Below are positions 8,199 through 16,743 of a DNA stretch of 39,104 nucleotides, in pieces. Below the pieces are notes generated by a model. It saw only the letters and a list, made by a program, of their open reading frames with translations. It was not told where the DNA came from and searched no databases. A program made the position numbers and the translations under genes. The DNA is from JBOHER01 sp050701115 (GTDB lineage Bacteria > Actinomycetota > Actinomycetes > Mycobacteriales > Pseudonocardiaceae): positions 1-39,104 of the forward strand of contig JBOHER010000444.1 of the NCBI GenBank assembly GCA_050701115.1, read 5' to 3'. Within the stretch, counting starts at the first letter, position 1. Each line of letters begins with the position of its first letter.

Positions 8199-8573
8199 AT
8201 GAGCATCCCCGAGCACCTCAGCTACACCGAAGAGCACGAGTGGTTGTCGACCGACGGCGATGTGGCCACGGTCGGGATCACCGACTTCGCCCAGGACTCG
8301 CTCGGCGACATCGTGTACGTGCAACTGCCCGAGGTCGGCGACACCATCACCGCGGGCGAGGTCTGCGGTGAGATCGAGTCCACCAAGTCGGTCAGCGAAC
8401 TGTTCGCACCCGCCAACGGGGAGATCGTCGAGATCAACGAAGCCGTCGTGAATACCCCCGAGCTGGTGAACTCCGACCCCTACGGCAAGGGCTGGCTGTT
8501 CCGCGTCCGGATCGAGCAATCGCCGGAACTGCTGGATGCCGAGGACTACGCCGAGATCCTGAAGGACGTATGA
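8199..8573 (+). CDS. gcvH: Glycine cleavage system H protein (lipoyl carrier)
   Basis: A 124-residue lipoyl-carrier protein that shuttles the aminomethyl intermediate between GcvP, GcvT and lipoamide dehydrogenase. The lipoylated lysine is Lys63 in GEIESTKSVSEL; the YTEEHEW start and YGKGWLF near the end are diagnostic. ATG 8199 gives the standard length. The final codon is followed by an ATGATGA overlap with what used to be the glyA start, indicating that gcvH and the lost glyA were once translationally coupled. Confidence 0.95.
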   Translation: MSIPEHLSYTEEHEWLSTDGDVATVGITDFAQDSLGDIVYVQLPEVGDTITAGEVCGEIESTKSVSELFAPANGEIVEINEAVVNTPELVNSDPYGKGWLFRVRIEQSPELLDAEDYAEILKDV

Positions 8574-8834
8574 TGACCTCTTTCGAGCCGGTCAGTGTCC
8601 TGGAGGCCCAGGGCTCGGTGTTGACCAACAAGTACGCCGAGGGCTGCGCGGTTGGACCATCGGTTGAGCGTGCTGGACTGGGTCAACCTGTTCGCCCTCG
8701 CCGTCAACGAGGAGAACGCCTCAGGGGGTCGCATCGTCACGGCGCCGACCAACGGTGCCACCGGACGTGGGATCGCTGCCACCAAGGCGATCAACGCCGC
8801 ACGGATGGCCTTACGCAATGTGATCGAGTGCTGA
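8570..8834 (+). pseudogene. Collapsed remnant of glyA and sdaA
   Basis: Recognisable pieces of two serine/glycine enzymes are packed into 265 nt. In the frame starting ATG 8570, SVLEAQGSVLTNKYAEG (to about 8643) is an N-terminal segment of serine hydroxymethyltransferase, already missing residues before it. After a frame change, 8670-8750 reads LDWVNLFALAVNEENASGG and VTAPTNGA, an internal part of L-serine dehydratase SdaA. This joins directly to KAINAARMALR and then NVIEC-stop, matching later internal and terminal SdaA segments. About 100 and 40 residues are missing at these joins. No functional product is expected. The gcvT-gcvH-glyA-sdaA order is typical of intact actinobacterial loci. Confidence 0.75.
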
Positions 8835-8857
8835 TCGCGGTCTCCTAGACTTGTGTC

Positions 8858-9619
8858 ATGGACACCGTGCTGGTCACCGGAGGAACGGGAACACTCGGGC
8901 GCCGAGTGGTGTCCCGGCTGCGCGCTACCAGCGCGGATGTGCGGGTGCTGACGCGTGATCCCGAGCGGGGGGAAGGGCATGCCACCGGCAACCTCGCTAC
9001 CGGCGAGGGGCTCGAGGCCGCTGTCGCAGGCGTTGACACGATCATCCACTGCGCGACCAATGCTCGATTCCACCGGGTGGATTTCGACGGCACCGCCATG
9101 CTGCTGGACCAGGCTCGGCGGCACCACGTCAAGCACCTCATCTATATCTCGATCGTCGGGATCGACCGGAATCCGTTCGCCTATTACCGCACCAAGCTGC
9201 GGGTGGAGCAGTTGATCGCTGATTCGGGTGTGCCGTGGACGCTGCTCCGCGCGACGCAATTCCATGATCTGGTGCTCGGGCTGGTGTCGCGGCTGGCCAA
9301 GCTGCCCGTTGCGCCGGTGCCCAAGGGGTTTAGTTTTCAGCCGGTCGACACCGACGCGGTTGCGGAGCGGCTGATGACCCTGGCAGGTAAGGAACCGGTC
9401 GGGCGGGTGCGCGACGTGGGTGGTCCCCGGGTGGATCCAATCGGTGACCTGCTGCAGGTGTACTGCGCCGCGGCCGGTAAGTCCCGCACCGTGCTGCCGA
9501 TCGGGATTCCGGGCAAGGTCGGCAAGGCGTTCAGATCGGGAGAGAACCTGCTCGGCCCAGGCGGCGAGGTTATCGGCACCACCTTCGACGAATTCTTGAC
9601 CCACAAGTTCCCACGGTAA
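8858..9619 (+). CDS. NAD(P)-binding atypical SDR (NmrA-like)
   Basis: A 253-residue Rossmann protein beginning MDTVLVTGGTGTLGRRVV, with the GGTGxxG dinucleotide motif at 8-14. HCATNARF and YRTKLRVEQLIADSGVPWTLLRATQFHD resemble the NmrA/atypical SDR-a5 group, whose members act on quinones or nucleotide-linked metabolites, or sense NAD(P). The substrate is unknown. A -10-like TAGACT at 8846-8851 places the predicted transcription start exactly on the ATG, so the mRNA is probably leaderless. It is a single-gene unit between the glyA/sdaA remnant and SRP RNA. Confidence 0.8.
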   Translation: MDTVLVTGGTGTLGRRVVSRLRATSADVRVLTRDPERGEGHATGNLATGEGLEAAVAGVDTIIHCATNARFHRVDFDGTAMLLDQARRHHVKHLIYISIVGIDRNPFAYYRTKLRVEQLIADSGVPWTLLRATQFHDLVLGLVSRLAKLPVAPVPKGFSFQPVDTDAVAERLMTLAGKEPVGRVRDVGGPRVDPIGDLLQVYCAAAGKSRTVLPIGIPGKVGKAFRSGENLLGPGGEVIGTTFDEFLTHKFPR

Positions 9620-9676
9620 GTGTGCCTTTCGCCTACCGCCGCCGCCGACCGGCAACCGAGACCACTACACTGAACG

Positions 9677-9768
9677 GCGGACTCCGCGCGGCGTCCACCC
9701 TGTGAACCTCCCCAGGGCCGGAAGGCAGCAAGGATAAGCAGGCTCTGACGGGTGCGCGGGGTCCCCTT
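9677..9768 (+). ncRNA. ffs: Signal recognition particle RNA (4.5S type)
   Basis: The domain IV hairpin is clear: GAACCTCCCCAGGGCCGGAAGG with the GGAA tetraloop and the following GCAGCAAGG. The ends pair over a long stem (9679-9689 with 9754-9764, one G-U). With Ffh it targets nascent membrane and secreted proteins to the translocon. Location directly upstream of dnaX is typical in actinobacteria. A TACACT -10 box at 9666-9671 predicts a start at about 9678, in agreement with the stem. Ends are good to a few nucleotides. Confidence 0.9.
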
Positions 9769-9811
9769 ATGCCCTCGGCACGCCGTCAGTGCGCACAGGT
9801 ACGCTCGCCGG

Positions 9812-11701
9812 GTGGCTCTCGCGCTGTACCGCAAGTACCGTCCGGCGACCTTCGCCGAGGTAGTCGGGCAGGAACACGTCACCGAACCGCTACGCATTGC
9901 GCTGGCGGCCGGGCGGATCAACCACGCCTACCTGTTCTCCGGCCCGCGCGGCTGCGGCAAGACGTCCAGCGCGCGCATCATGGCCCGCTCGCTCAACTGC
10001 GCCAAGGGCCCGACGCCGGACCCGTGCGGCGAATGTGACTCCTGCCGCGGTCTCGCTCCCGAAGGCCCGGGCAGCGTGGACGTGGTGGAGCTCGACGCGG
10101 CCAGCCACGGTGGTGTCGACGACGCCCGCGAGCTGCGCGATCGCGCCTTCTTCTCACCCGCCGAATCGCGTTACCGGGTGTTCATCATCGACGAGGCGCA
10201 CATGGTCACCACGCAGGGCTTCAACGCGCTGCTCAAGATCGTCGAGGAGCCGCCGGAGCACCTGATCTTCATCTTCGCCACCACCGAGCCGGACAAGGTG
10301 CTCACCACCATCCGCTCCCGCACTCACCACTATCCGTTCCGGCTCATCCCGCCCAGCGCGATGCGCGAGCTGCTCGAGCGCAACGTCGCGGCCGAGGACG
10401 TCCCGGTCGAGCCCGCCGTGTACCCCCTGCTGATCCGGTCCGGCGGTGGTTCGGCCAGGGACACCCAGTCGGTGCTCGACCAGCTGCTCGCCGGCGCGGG
10501 TCCGGACGGCGTGACTTACGAGCGCGCGGTCGCCCTGCTCGGCGTCACCGATACGGCGTTGATCGACGACATGGTCGACGGGCTCTCCGCCGACGACTCG
10601 GCAGCGGTGTTCGGCACCGTGGAACGGTTGGCCGAGGCAGGCCACGATCCGCGCCGCTTCGCCAGTGACTTGTTGGACCGCATGCGTGATCTGGTGTTGC
10701 TTCGTTCGGTGCCCGATGCGGTCAGCCGCAGCCTGGTTTCCGCGCCGGACGACGAGCTGACCCGGATGTCCGCGCAGGCCGAGCGGATTGGCCTGGCGAC
10801 CCTGTCCCGCTATGCCGAGATCATCCACAATGGACTGCTGGAGATGCGCGGTGCCACCGCACCTCGGCTGTTGCTCGAGTTGTTGTGCGCGCGGATGCTG
10901 CTGCCGTCGGCCTCGGAGAGTGAAGCCGCTGTGCTGCAACGCCTCGAACGTCTCGAACGTAGGGTGACCGCTGGCGGCGCACAAGGACCGAGCCAGGCTG
11001 AGCCCGAGCCGACCGCAACGCCCCAGGCGGGCAAGGTATTCGAGCGTGCATCCCAGCGCGCCGAGCAGGCGCCGCAACCCAAACGAACCGAGCCGCCCGC
11101 GGTCGCACCGGCCGCGGCAGGTGCACTGGATGCCATAGCTATCCGCGGAATCTGGCCCCAGCTGCTGGCGGCCATCCGTAGGAACAGCCGCAGCACCGAG
11201 GCGATGCTGACCAACGCCACCGTGCACAGCGTCGAGGGCAGCACCGTTGTTCTCTCGCACACCGCGGAGCCGCTGGCCCGCAGGCTCTCCGAGATGCGTA
11301 ACGCCGAGGTCATCGCGGCCGGACTGGGTGAAGTGCTCGGCGGCCAGTGGCAGGTTCGATGCGTGCACGCCGGGTCGCACGGTGGTCAGCCTGCTCAGCG
11401 TCCCGCCGCTGCGTCACCGCCGAAGGAGGCACCGCAGCGTGCCTTCCGCAGGCCCTCCGCGCAGAGCGAGCAACCGAGTCGGGCGCCGCAGGGCCGTACC
11501 GCCGAGCAGCCCCAGCGACCTACGGTGCACGCTCCGCCGGAACCGGACATCCCGCTGCCGCCGGAGCCGGAGGACGAGGACATGTACGCCGAGGAGCCAA
11601 CCTCCCTCGGGCCACCGACCGTTGCCGGGGCGCCCGCCGGCCTCGGCGCGGATGTGCACAAGCTGCTGTCCGATCATCTCGGTGCCCGGCCGCTCGAGTA
11701 G
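9812..11701 (+). CDS. dnaX: DNA polymerase III subunit gamma/tau (clamp loader)
   Basis: A 629-residue clamp-loader subunit. The product begins with ALALYRKYRPATFAEVVGQ. Walker A is GPRGCGKT at 44-51, a zinc site uses Cys63, 72, 75 and 78, and the DEAH box is in FIIDEAHM; sensor TTEPDKVLTTIRSR follows. A Pro/Gln/Arg-rich linker (about 395-450 and 530-610) flanks a C-terminal tau-like domain. It loads the beta clamp in replication. GTG 9812 is chosen from the conserved N-terminus; TACGCT at 9800-9805 predicts a leaderless start there. No A-rich slippery site is visible, so there is no evidence for a short gamma form by frameshifting. Confidence 0.95.
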   Translation: MALALYRKYRPATFAEVVGQEHVTEPLRIALAAGRINHAYLFSGPRGCGKTSSARIMARSLNCAKGPTPDPCGECDSCRGLAPEGPGSVDVVELDAASHGGVDDARELRDRAFFSPAESRYRVFIIDEAHMVTTQGFNALLKIVEEPPEHLIFIFATTEPDKVLTTIRSRTHHYPFRLIPPSAMRELLERNVAAEDVPVEPAVYPLLIRSGGGSARDTQSVLDQLLAGAGPDGVTYERAVALLGVTDTALIDDMVDGLSADDSAAVFGTVERLAEAGHDPRRFASDLLDRMRDLVLLRSVPDAVSRSLVSAPDDELTRMSAQAERIGLATLSRYAEIIHNGLLEMRGATAPRLLLELLCARMLLPSASESEAAVLQRLERLERRVTAGGAQGPSQAEPEPTATPQAGKVFERASQRAEQAPQPKRTEPPAVAPAAAGALDAIAIRGIWPQLLAAIRRNSRSTEAMLTNATVHSVEGSTVVLSHTAEPLARRLSEMRNAEVIAAGLGEVLGGQWQVRCVHAGSHGGQPAQRPAAASPPKEAPQRAFRRPSAQSEQPSRAPQGRTAEQPQRPTVHAPPEPDIPLPPEPEDEDMYAEEPTSLGPPTVAGAPAGLGADVHKLLSDHLGARPLE

Positions 11702-11718
11702 GCGCGCCGTCACCACCG

Positions 11719-11751
11719 GCGTGTCCGCGCTCTGGGTACGCGTGTTAGCGC
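11719..11751 (+). repeat. 21-bp repeat, one full and one partial unit, after dnaX
   Basis: A 21-nt unit at 11719-11739 starts GCGTGTCCGCG and is followed directly by a 12-nt partial copy (11740-11751) with two mismatches. Related units of the same 21-nt period lie after asd at 27435-27476, agreeing with this one at 16 of 21 positions. It looks like a dispersed intergenic repeat family. Confidence 0.5.
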
Positions 11752-11879
11752 CGCAGCAGCCCACCATCACCCCCATCGCGAGGACGGCAAACCCGAATCG
11801 CACGGCAACCACGGTGCCACAAGGCTGGGCGTTAGGCTGGAACCGACGCTGACGATTCCCGAGAGGATTGAGCCGAATC

Positions 11880-12236
11880 ATGGTGCAACCAGGCGGCATG
11901 CCCGACATGCAGCAGATCCTGCAGCAGGCCCAGCAGATGCAGGAGCAGCTGATGAACGCGCAGCGCGAGCTGGCGGCGACCGAGGTAACAGGCAGCGCGG
12001 GCGGCGGGCTCGTCACGGCGATCGTGACCGGCGGGCTGGAGCTCAAGAGCCTGACCATCGATCCGAAGGCCGTTGATCCTGAGGACACCGAGACCCTGGC
12101 CGACCTCGTCGTGGCGGCGGTTCGCGACGGCATGTCCGCAGCGCACAAACTCACCGAGGACAAACTCGGCCCACTGGCCGGAGGGCTGGGTGGCGGCATG
12201 GATCTCGGCGGCCTCGGCCTGCCCGGCGGGCACTGA
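11880..12236 (+). CDS. ybaB: YbaB/EbfC nucleoid-associated protein
   Basis: A 118-residue YbaB/EbfC family DNA-binding protein. An N-terminal coiled-coil (MQQILQQAQQMQEQLMNAQRELA, residues about 10-32, Gln-rich) precedes the GGGLVTAIVTGGLELKSLTIDP core, and the tail is Gly/Leu-rich (GGLGGGMDLGGLGLPGGH). Members form dimers that bind DNA without strong sequence preference. ATG 11880 is placed after GAGAGGA; TTG 11868 has no spacing to that site and is less likely. The dnaX-ybaB-recR order is conserved across many bacteria and points to a role linked to replication or repair. Confidence 0.9.
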   Translation: MVQPGGMPDMQQILQQAQQMQEQLMNAQRELAATEVTGSAGGGLVTAIVTGGLELKSLTIDPKAVDPEDTETLADLVVAAVRDGMSAAHKLTEDKLGPLAGGLGGGMDLGGLGLPGGH

Positions 12237-12271
12237 CCGCTCATACGGTCTCCATCTCACGAGGAACGAGT

Positions 12272-12868
12272 TTGTACGAAGGCGTAGTTCAGGACCTCAT
12301 CGACGAGCTGGGACGACTGCCCGGTGTCGGTCCGAAGAGCGCCCAACGCATCGCGTTTCACCTGCTCAGTTCGGATCCTGCCGACATCAAGCGGCTGCGC
12401 GACGTGCTCGGCAAGGTCGCCGAGGGCGTGCAGTTCTGTGAGCTGTGCGGCAACGTATCCGAGCGGCAGCAGTGCCGGATCTGCCGCGACCCGCGCCGCG
12501 ATCCGAGCATGCTCTGCGTCGTTGAGGAACCCAAGGACGTACTCGCCGTCGAGCGCACCCGCGAGTTCAAGGGCCGCTATCACGTGCTCGGTGGTGCGTT
12601 GGACCCGCTGTCCGGGATCGGTCCCGACCAGTTGCGCATCCGGGAGTTGCTGGCGCGGATCTCCTCGGACGAGGTGACCGAGGTGATCATCGCGACGGAT
12701 CCGAATACCGAGGGCGAGGCGACAGCGACCTACCTGGTGCGGATGCTGCGTGATTTCCCTGGGCTGGCCGTCACCAGGCTAGCCTCAGGTCTGCCGATGG
12801 GCGGCGACCTGGAGTTCGCCGACGAGTTGACACTCGGGCGTGCACTCACCGGCCGCCGCGCCCTCTGA
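12272..12868 (+). CDS. recR: Recombination protein RecR
   Basis: A 198-residue RecR. Helix-hairpin-helix LGRLPGVGPKSAQRIAFHLL at 13-32, zinc finger Cys56, 59, 68 and 71 (CELCGN...CRIC), then a Toprim domain starting LCVVEEPKDVLAVE with conserved acidic residues and a C-terminal LPMGGDLEFADE segment. It works with RecF/RecO to load RecA on gapped DNA. The start is TTG 12272, which gives the canonical (M)YEGVVQDLIDELGRLPGVG N-terminus; GAGGAACGAG lies just upstream. 35 nt separate it from ybaB, so co-transcription is likely. Confidence 0.95.
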   Translation: MYEGVVQDLIDELGRLPGVGPKSAQRIAFHLLSSDPADIKRLRDVLGKVAEGVQFCELCGNVSERQQCRICRDPRRDPSMLCVVEEPKDVLAVERTREFKGRYHVLGGALDPLSGIGPDQLRIRELLARISSDEVTEVIIATDPNTEGEATATYLVRMLRDFPGLAVTRLASGLPMGGDLEFADELTLGRALTGRRAL

Positions 12869-12942
12869 GCCGGGATGTCGCACACACAGTCCTGATCAGT
12901 CCCGCTCGAGCGATCACGTAGCCGGATCGTGACCTTTTGTTC

Positions 12943-12971
12943 TTAACTGAACGGACGGTTGGCGCTAGGGT
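12943..12971 (+). promoter_or_regulatory. Putative promoter of the peptide-transport operon
   Basis: TTAACT at 12943-12948 and TAGGGT at 12966-12971 are separated by 17 bp, a plausible sigma-70-type promoter. The predicted start at about 12978 leaves a 70-nt leader containing an inverted repeat at 13000-13031. Confidence 0.4.
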
Positions 12972-12999
12972 CGGCCATCACACAGCGCTTCACCGGGTC

Positions 13000-13031
13000 G
13001 TGATCGATCGGGTGGGGTGACGATCGACCAC
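13000..13031. repeat. Inverted repeat in the leader of the peptide-transport operon
   Basis: The 11-nt arms 13000-13010 and 13021-13031 match at 10 of 11 positions (GTGATCGATCG against CGATCGACCAC) with a 10-nt spacer. It lies 16 nt before the lipoprotein start codon. It could be an operator or an RNA hairpin next to the ribosome-binding site. Confidence 0.35.
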
Positions 13032-13047
13032 GGCAAGGGGTGCAACC

Positions 13048-14730
13048 ATGCTCCACAAGCGGGTGGCTCGAACGCGTCGGATTGCCCTGATCGGGCTGGC
13101 CGGTGCGCTCGCGCTCTCAGTATCAGCGTGTGAATCGGAGCGCGCCGAGGAAGGCGGCGAGGATCAACAGACCGGCGGCACGCTCGTCTTCGGCGCGGCA
13201 GGCGCGCCCTCCAACTTCGATCCGTTCTATGCCTCCGACGGTGAGACCTTCCGCGTCACCAGGCAGATGTACGAGAACCTCGTCGGGCTCAAGCCGGGTA
13301 CCTCCGAGTTGGAGCCTGAGCTGGCGGAGAAGTGGGAGTCCAGTCCGGACGGCAAGACGTGGACCTTCACCCTGCGCGAAGGAGTGCGGTTCCACGACGG
13401 AACCGCGTTCAACGCCGATGCCGTGTGCAAGAACTTCGAACGGATGTACAGCCAGACGGGGGCAGGCGCCACCGCGGCGCTGTCTTACTACTGGATCGAG
13501 AACTTCGGTGGCTTCTCCGACACCGACGAATCGTCGCTGTACGAGTCGTGCACGGCGACGGACGAGTCAACGGTTGAGCTGAAGCTGACTCGCTTCACCG
13601 CCCGGTTCCCCACCATGCTGTCGCAGTCGTCGTTCGCCATGCAGAGCCCGGAGGCGATGGACGAACACCAGGCCAACAAGGTCGAGGCGCAGGGTGACAG
13701 CTTCGTGTTCTCCGAGTACGCCCGCGAACACCCCACCGGGACCGGGCCGTTCGAGTTCGTCTCCTATGACGAGGCGAACGGCGCGATCGAGTTGAAGCGC
13801 AACGAAAACTACTGGGCCGAGAAGGCGAAGCTGGACAGGCTGATCTTCCGAGTCATCCCGGATGAGACGGCACGCAAGCAGGCGCTGGACGCCGGCGACA
13901 TCGACGGTTACGACCTGCCCTCTCCCGCCGACTGGGCGGGCCTGAAAGAGGCCGACTACAACCTGATGATCCGCGAGCCGTTCAACATCCTCTACCTGGG
14001 GATCACTCAGAAGAACAATCCCGCGTTGCGGGACCTGAAGGTACGCCAGGCGCTCGCGTATGCGATCGACCGCGAGAACCTGGTGCGCTCGGTACTGCCG
14101 GAAGGCGCAGAGGTGGCGCGGGAGTTCTACCCGCCCACGGTGAACGGTTACACCGAGGACGTCATGCCGTACCCGCATGATCCCGACCGGGCACGCCAGT
14201 TGCTCGAGGAGGCAGGGCAGTCCGACCTCACCATCGAGCTGTGGTGGCCGACGCAGGTGACCAGGCCGTACATGCCGAACCCCCGGGCCATTTTCGGGGC
14301 CATCCAGGAGGATCTGGAGGAGGCCGGGATCACGGTCAAGCCGGTGAGCAAACCTTGGGCAGGTGGCTATATCGATCAGGTCGAGGTCGCCAAGGCCGAA
14401 TTGTTCCTGCTCGGCTGGACGGGTGACTACAACTCGCCCGCCAACTTCATCGGCACGTTCTTCGGCACCACCGAGAATCAGTTCTGGACGTCGGGCTCGC
14501 CGTGGGCCGACGACCTGGCCAACGCGCTCGAGGACGCGGACTCCACTGTGGACCGAAACGAGCGGACCGCCAAATACGAGGACATCAACAAGAAGCTGAT
14601 GGCCGAGTACCTGCCTGCGATCCCCATCTCGCACTCACCGCCCGCGCTGGTGGTGCGGCCGGAGGTGCAGGGCCTGGTGCCCAGCCCGCTCACCCAGGAG
14701 GAGTTCGCGCCCGTCAGCATCAGCGACTGA
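13048..14730 (+). CDS. Peptide ABC transporter substrate-binding lipoprotein (DppA-like)
   Basis: A 560-residue family 5 solute-binding protein. A basic N-terminus and hydrophobic stretch end in the lipobox LSVSAC, with Cys28 as lipidated residue, so it is tethered outside the membrane. Landmarks include TGGTLVFG, LAEKWESSPDGKTWTFTLREGVRFHDG (family signature) and VRQALAYAIDREN. It should capture oligopeptides or a related ligand; the exact ligand cannot be read from sequence. It heads a five-gene operon with two permeases and two ATPases. ATG 13048 lies after GGCAAGGGG. Confidence 0.93.
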   Translation: MLHKRVARTRRIALIGLAGALALSVSACESERAEEGGEDQQTGGTLVFGAAGAPSNFDPFYASDGETFRVTRQMYENLVGLKPGTSELEPELAEKWESSPDGKTWTFTLREGVRFHDGTAFNADAVCKNFERMYSQTGAGATAALSYYWIENFGGFSDTDESSLYESCTATDESTVELKLTRFTARFPTMLSQSSFAMQSPEAMDEHQANKVEAQGDSFVFSEYAREHPTGTGPFEFVSYDEANGAIELKRNENYWAEKAKLDRLIFRVIPDETARKQALDAGDIDGYDLPSPADWAGLKEADYNLMIREPFNILYLGITQKNNPALRDLKVRQALAYAIDRENLVRSVLPEGAEVAREFYPPTVNGYTEDVMPYPHDPDRARQLLEEAGQSDLTIELWWPTQVTRPYMPNPRAIFGAIQEDLEEAGITVKPVSKPWAGGYIDQVEVAKAELFLLGWTGDYNSPANFIGTFFGTTENQFWTSGSPWADDLANALEDADSTVDRNERTAKYEDINKKLMAEYLPAIPISHSPPALVVRPEVQGLVPSPLTQEEFAPVSISD

Positions 14731-14741
14731 TCGGTCAGGCC

Positions 14742-15764
14742 GTGCTTCGATACACCGTACGGCGAATGCTCCAGCTCGCTGTTGTCGTCGGCGTGCTCTC
14801 AGTGTTGATCTTCGCTTGGCTGCGAGCTCTCCCAGGAGGGCCGGTGGCGGCCCTCCTGGGAGACCGGGGGACGCCGGAGAGTCGTGCTCAGTTGACCGAA
14901 GCGCTGGGGTTGAACGATCCGATCCCGGTTCAGTACCTTGGCTTCGTCGGCCGGGCGATCACCGGCGACTTCGGCGTCTCGACCGGGGTCTCTCCCGGTC
15001 GGCCCGCGATGGAACTGTTCCTGGAGCGCTTCCCCGCGACCATCGAGCTGAGCATCGCCGCGATCGTGATCGCGCTGGCAGGCGCGATTCCGCTCGGGTA
15101 CCTCGCGGCGCGCAGGCGGGGTGGTTGGTTGGACAACGCGGGCGTGGTCGGCTCCATGATCGGGATCTCCATCCCGATCTTCTTCCTCGCCTTCCTGCTG
15201 AAGTACCTGTTGTCCATCAAGCTCGGGTTGTTGCCGACCGGTGGCAGGCAAGACGTCGGGATCGACGCCACCAGGGTGACGGGATTCTTCGTGCTCGACG
15301 GAATACTCACCGGCGAATGGGACGCGGCGCTCAATGCGCTGAAACATCTGCTGCTACCGGGGCTGGCGCTGGCCTCCATCCCGTTCGCGGTGATCTTCCG
15401 GATCACCAGGGCAGCGGTACTGGACGTGATGGACGAGGACTACGTGCGGACGGCGCGGTCCAAGGGCCTCACCCAGCGGGTGATCCGTGACCGGCATGTA
15501 CTGCGCAACGCGCTGCTTCCGGTGACGACCACGATCGGCCTGCAGACGGGTGCGTTGCTCTCCGGGGCGGTCCTGACCGAGACGGTGTTCGCTTGGCAGG
15601 GCGTCGGGCAGGCACTGGCCATCGGATTCGAACGGAAGGATTTCCCGGTGCTGCAGGTGGTCATTGTCGCCGCGGCGATGGCCTATGTTCTGGTCAACCT
15701 GATGGTCGACTTGTCGTATGCGGTGATCGATCCCCGCATCCGCACGGCACAAACGGGTCGGTGA
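14742..15764 (+). CDS. Peptide ABC transporter permease, DppB-like
   Basis: A 340-residue inner-membrane permease. It starts with RYTVRRMLQLAVVVGVLSVLIF, the typical DppB opening with a first TM helix, followed by about five more TM segments. The EAA loop that contacts the ATPases is YVRTARSKGLTQRVIRDRHVLRNALLPV. GTG 14742 lies 11 nt after the lipoprotein stop. Together with the DppC-like protein it forms the channel. Family is clear; substrate is not. Confidence 0.93.
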   Translation: MLRYTVRRMLQLAVVVGVLSVLIFAWLRALPGGPVAALLGDRGTPESRAQLTEALGLNDPIPVQYLGFVGRAITGDFGVSTGVSPGRPAMELFLERFPATIELSIAAIVIALAGAIPLGYLAARRRGGWLDNAGVVGSMIGISIPIFFLAFLLKYLLSIKLGLLPTGGRQDVGIDATRVTGFFVLDGILTGEWDAALNALKHLLLPGLALASIPFAVIFRITRAAVLDVMDEDYVRTARSKGLTQRVIRDRHVLRNALLPVTTTIGLQTGALLSGAVLTETVFAWQGVGQALAIGFERKDFPVLQVVIVAAAMAYVLVNLMVDLSYAVIDPRIRTAQTGR

Positions 15765-15771
15765 GCACCTG

Positions 15772-16740
15772 ATGTCGCGTGCTACCAAGATTGACGCGCT
15801 GGCCAGGATCGCGGCGCGACCCGCATCCGGTCGGCCGGGGGGAGATGGCTCAGGGAGCTCGTCCGATTCGGGGGTGAGCCTCGCGGCGTCGGCATGGCGG
15901 CGACTGCGGCGCGATCCGGTATTTCTCACCGGGGCCGTCGTCATCAGCCTGTTCGTCTTGGTTGCTCTGCTCGCGCCGCTGATCGCGCAGCACGACCCGG
16001 GATTGCGCCTGCTGGAGGACCAGGTTTCTCGGGCGCGCAACGAGATCCCGCCGCCGCAGCCGGGTTATCCGATGGGCGGCGATCAGTACGGGCGGGACCT
16101 CTTCTCCCGGATGTTGCTCGGCTCCCAGCAGACGTTGTTGGTCGCGTTGCTCGCCACTGTGATCGGGCTCGGCGGCGGACTCGTGCTCGGCACTCTGGCC
16201 GGAGCCTTCGGGGGCTGGGTGGACACCCTGGTGATGCGGGTCGTCGACGTGATGCTGTCCATTCCGTCGCTGCTGCTGGCAGTGTCCATCGGGGCGCTGT
16301 TCGCCGACCAGACCCAGTTCACGGTCATCCTGGCAGTGGCGATCGTGCAGATCCCGGTCTTCGCGCGGTTGTTGCGGGGAACGATGCTCGGGGTGCGGGG
16401 CAGTGACCACGTGCTCGCGGCTCGGGCCCTCGGTGTGAAGCGGGCGGCGATCGTGTTCCGGCATATCCTGCCCAACTCGCTCGGTCCGGTGATCGTACAG
16501 TCCACCCTTGTGCTGGCTATCGCGATCTTGGACGCCGCCGCGTTGTCATTCCTCGGTCTGGGTGCGGCCGATGACTCGATTCCAGAATGGGGACAGATGC
16601 TCGGAAACGCGCAGGACTACTTCGACAGCCAGCCTCATCTCGCGTTCTGGCCCGCGGGTTGCATCATCGCGGTGGCGCTGGGCTTCACGTTGGTCGGCGA
16701 GTCGTTGCGCGAAGCCCTCGACCCGAGACAGCGCAGGTGA
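15772..16740 (+). CDS. Peptide ABC transporter permease, DppC-like
   Basis: A 322-residue permease with a cytoplasmic N-terminus of about 40 residues, then the family opening (RRLRRDPVFLTGAVVISLFVLVALLAPLI), and five further TM segments. GGDQYGRDLFSRMLLGSQQTL is the DppC/OppC hallmark; the EAA loop is HVLAARALGVKRAAIVFRHILPNSLGPV. ATG 15772 lies 7 nt after the previous stop. It forms the heterodimeric pore with the DppB-like protein. Confidence 0.93.
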   Translation: MSRATKIDALARIAARPASGRPGGDGSGSSSDSGVSLAASAWRRLRRDPVFLTGAVVISLFVLVALLAPLIAQHDPGLRLLEDQVSRARNEIPPPQPGYPMGGDQYGRDLFSRMLLGSQQTLLVALLATVIGLGGGLVLGTLAGAFGGWVDTLVMRVVDVMLSIPSLLLAVSIGALFADQTQFTVILAVAIVQIPVFARLLRGTMLGVRGSDHVLAARALGVKRAAIVFRHILPNSLGPVIVQSTLVLAIAILDAAALSFLGLGAADDSIPEWGQMLGNAQDYFDSQPHLAFWPAGCIIAVALGFTLVGESLREALDPRQRR

Positions 16741-16743
16741 CCG

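Noticed and set aside
9812..11701. Programmed frameshift making a short DnaX gamma subunit
   Set aside because: No A-rich slippery heptamer with a following stop in the -1 frame can be seen.
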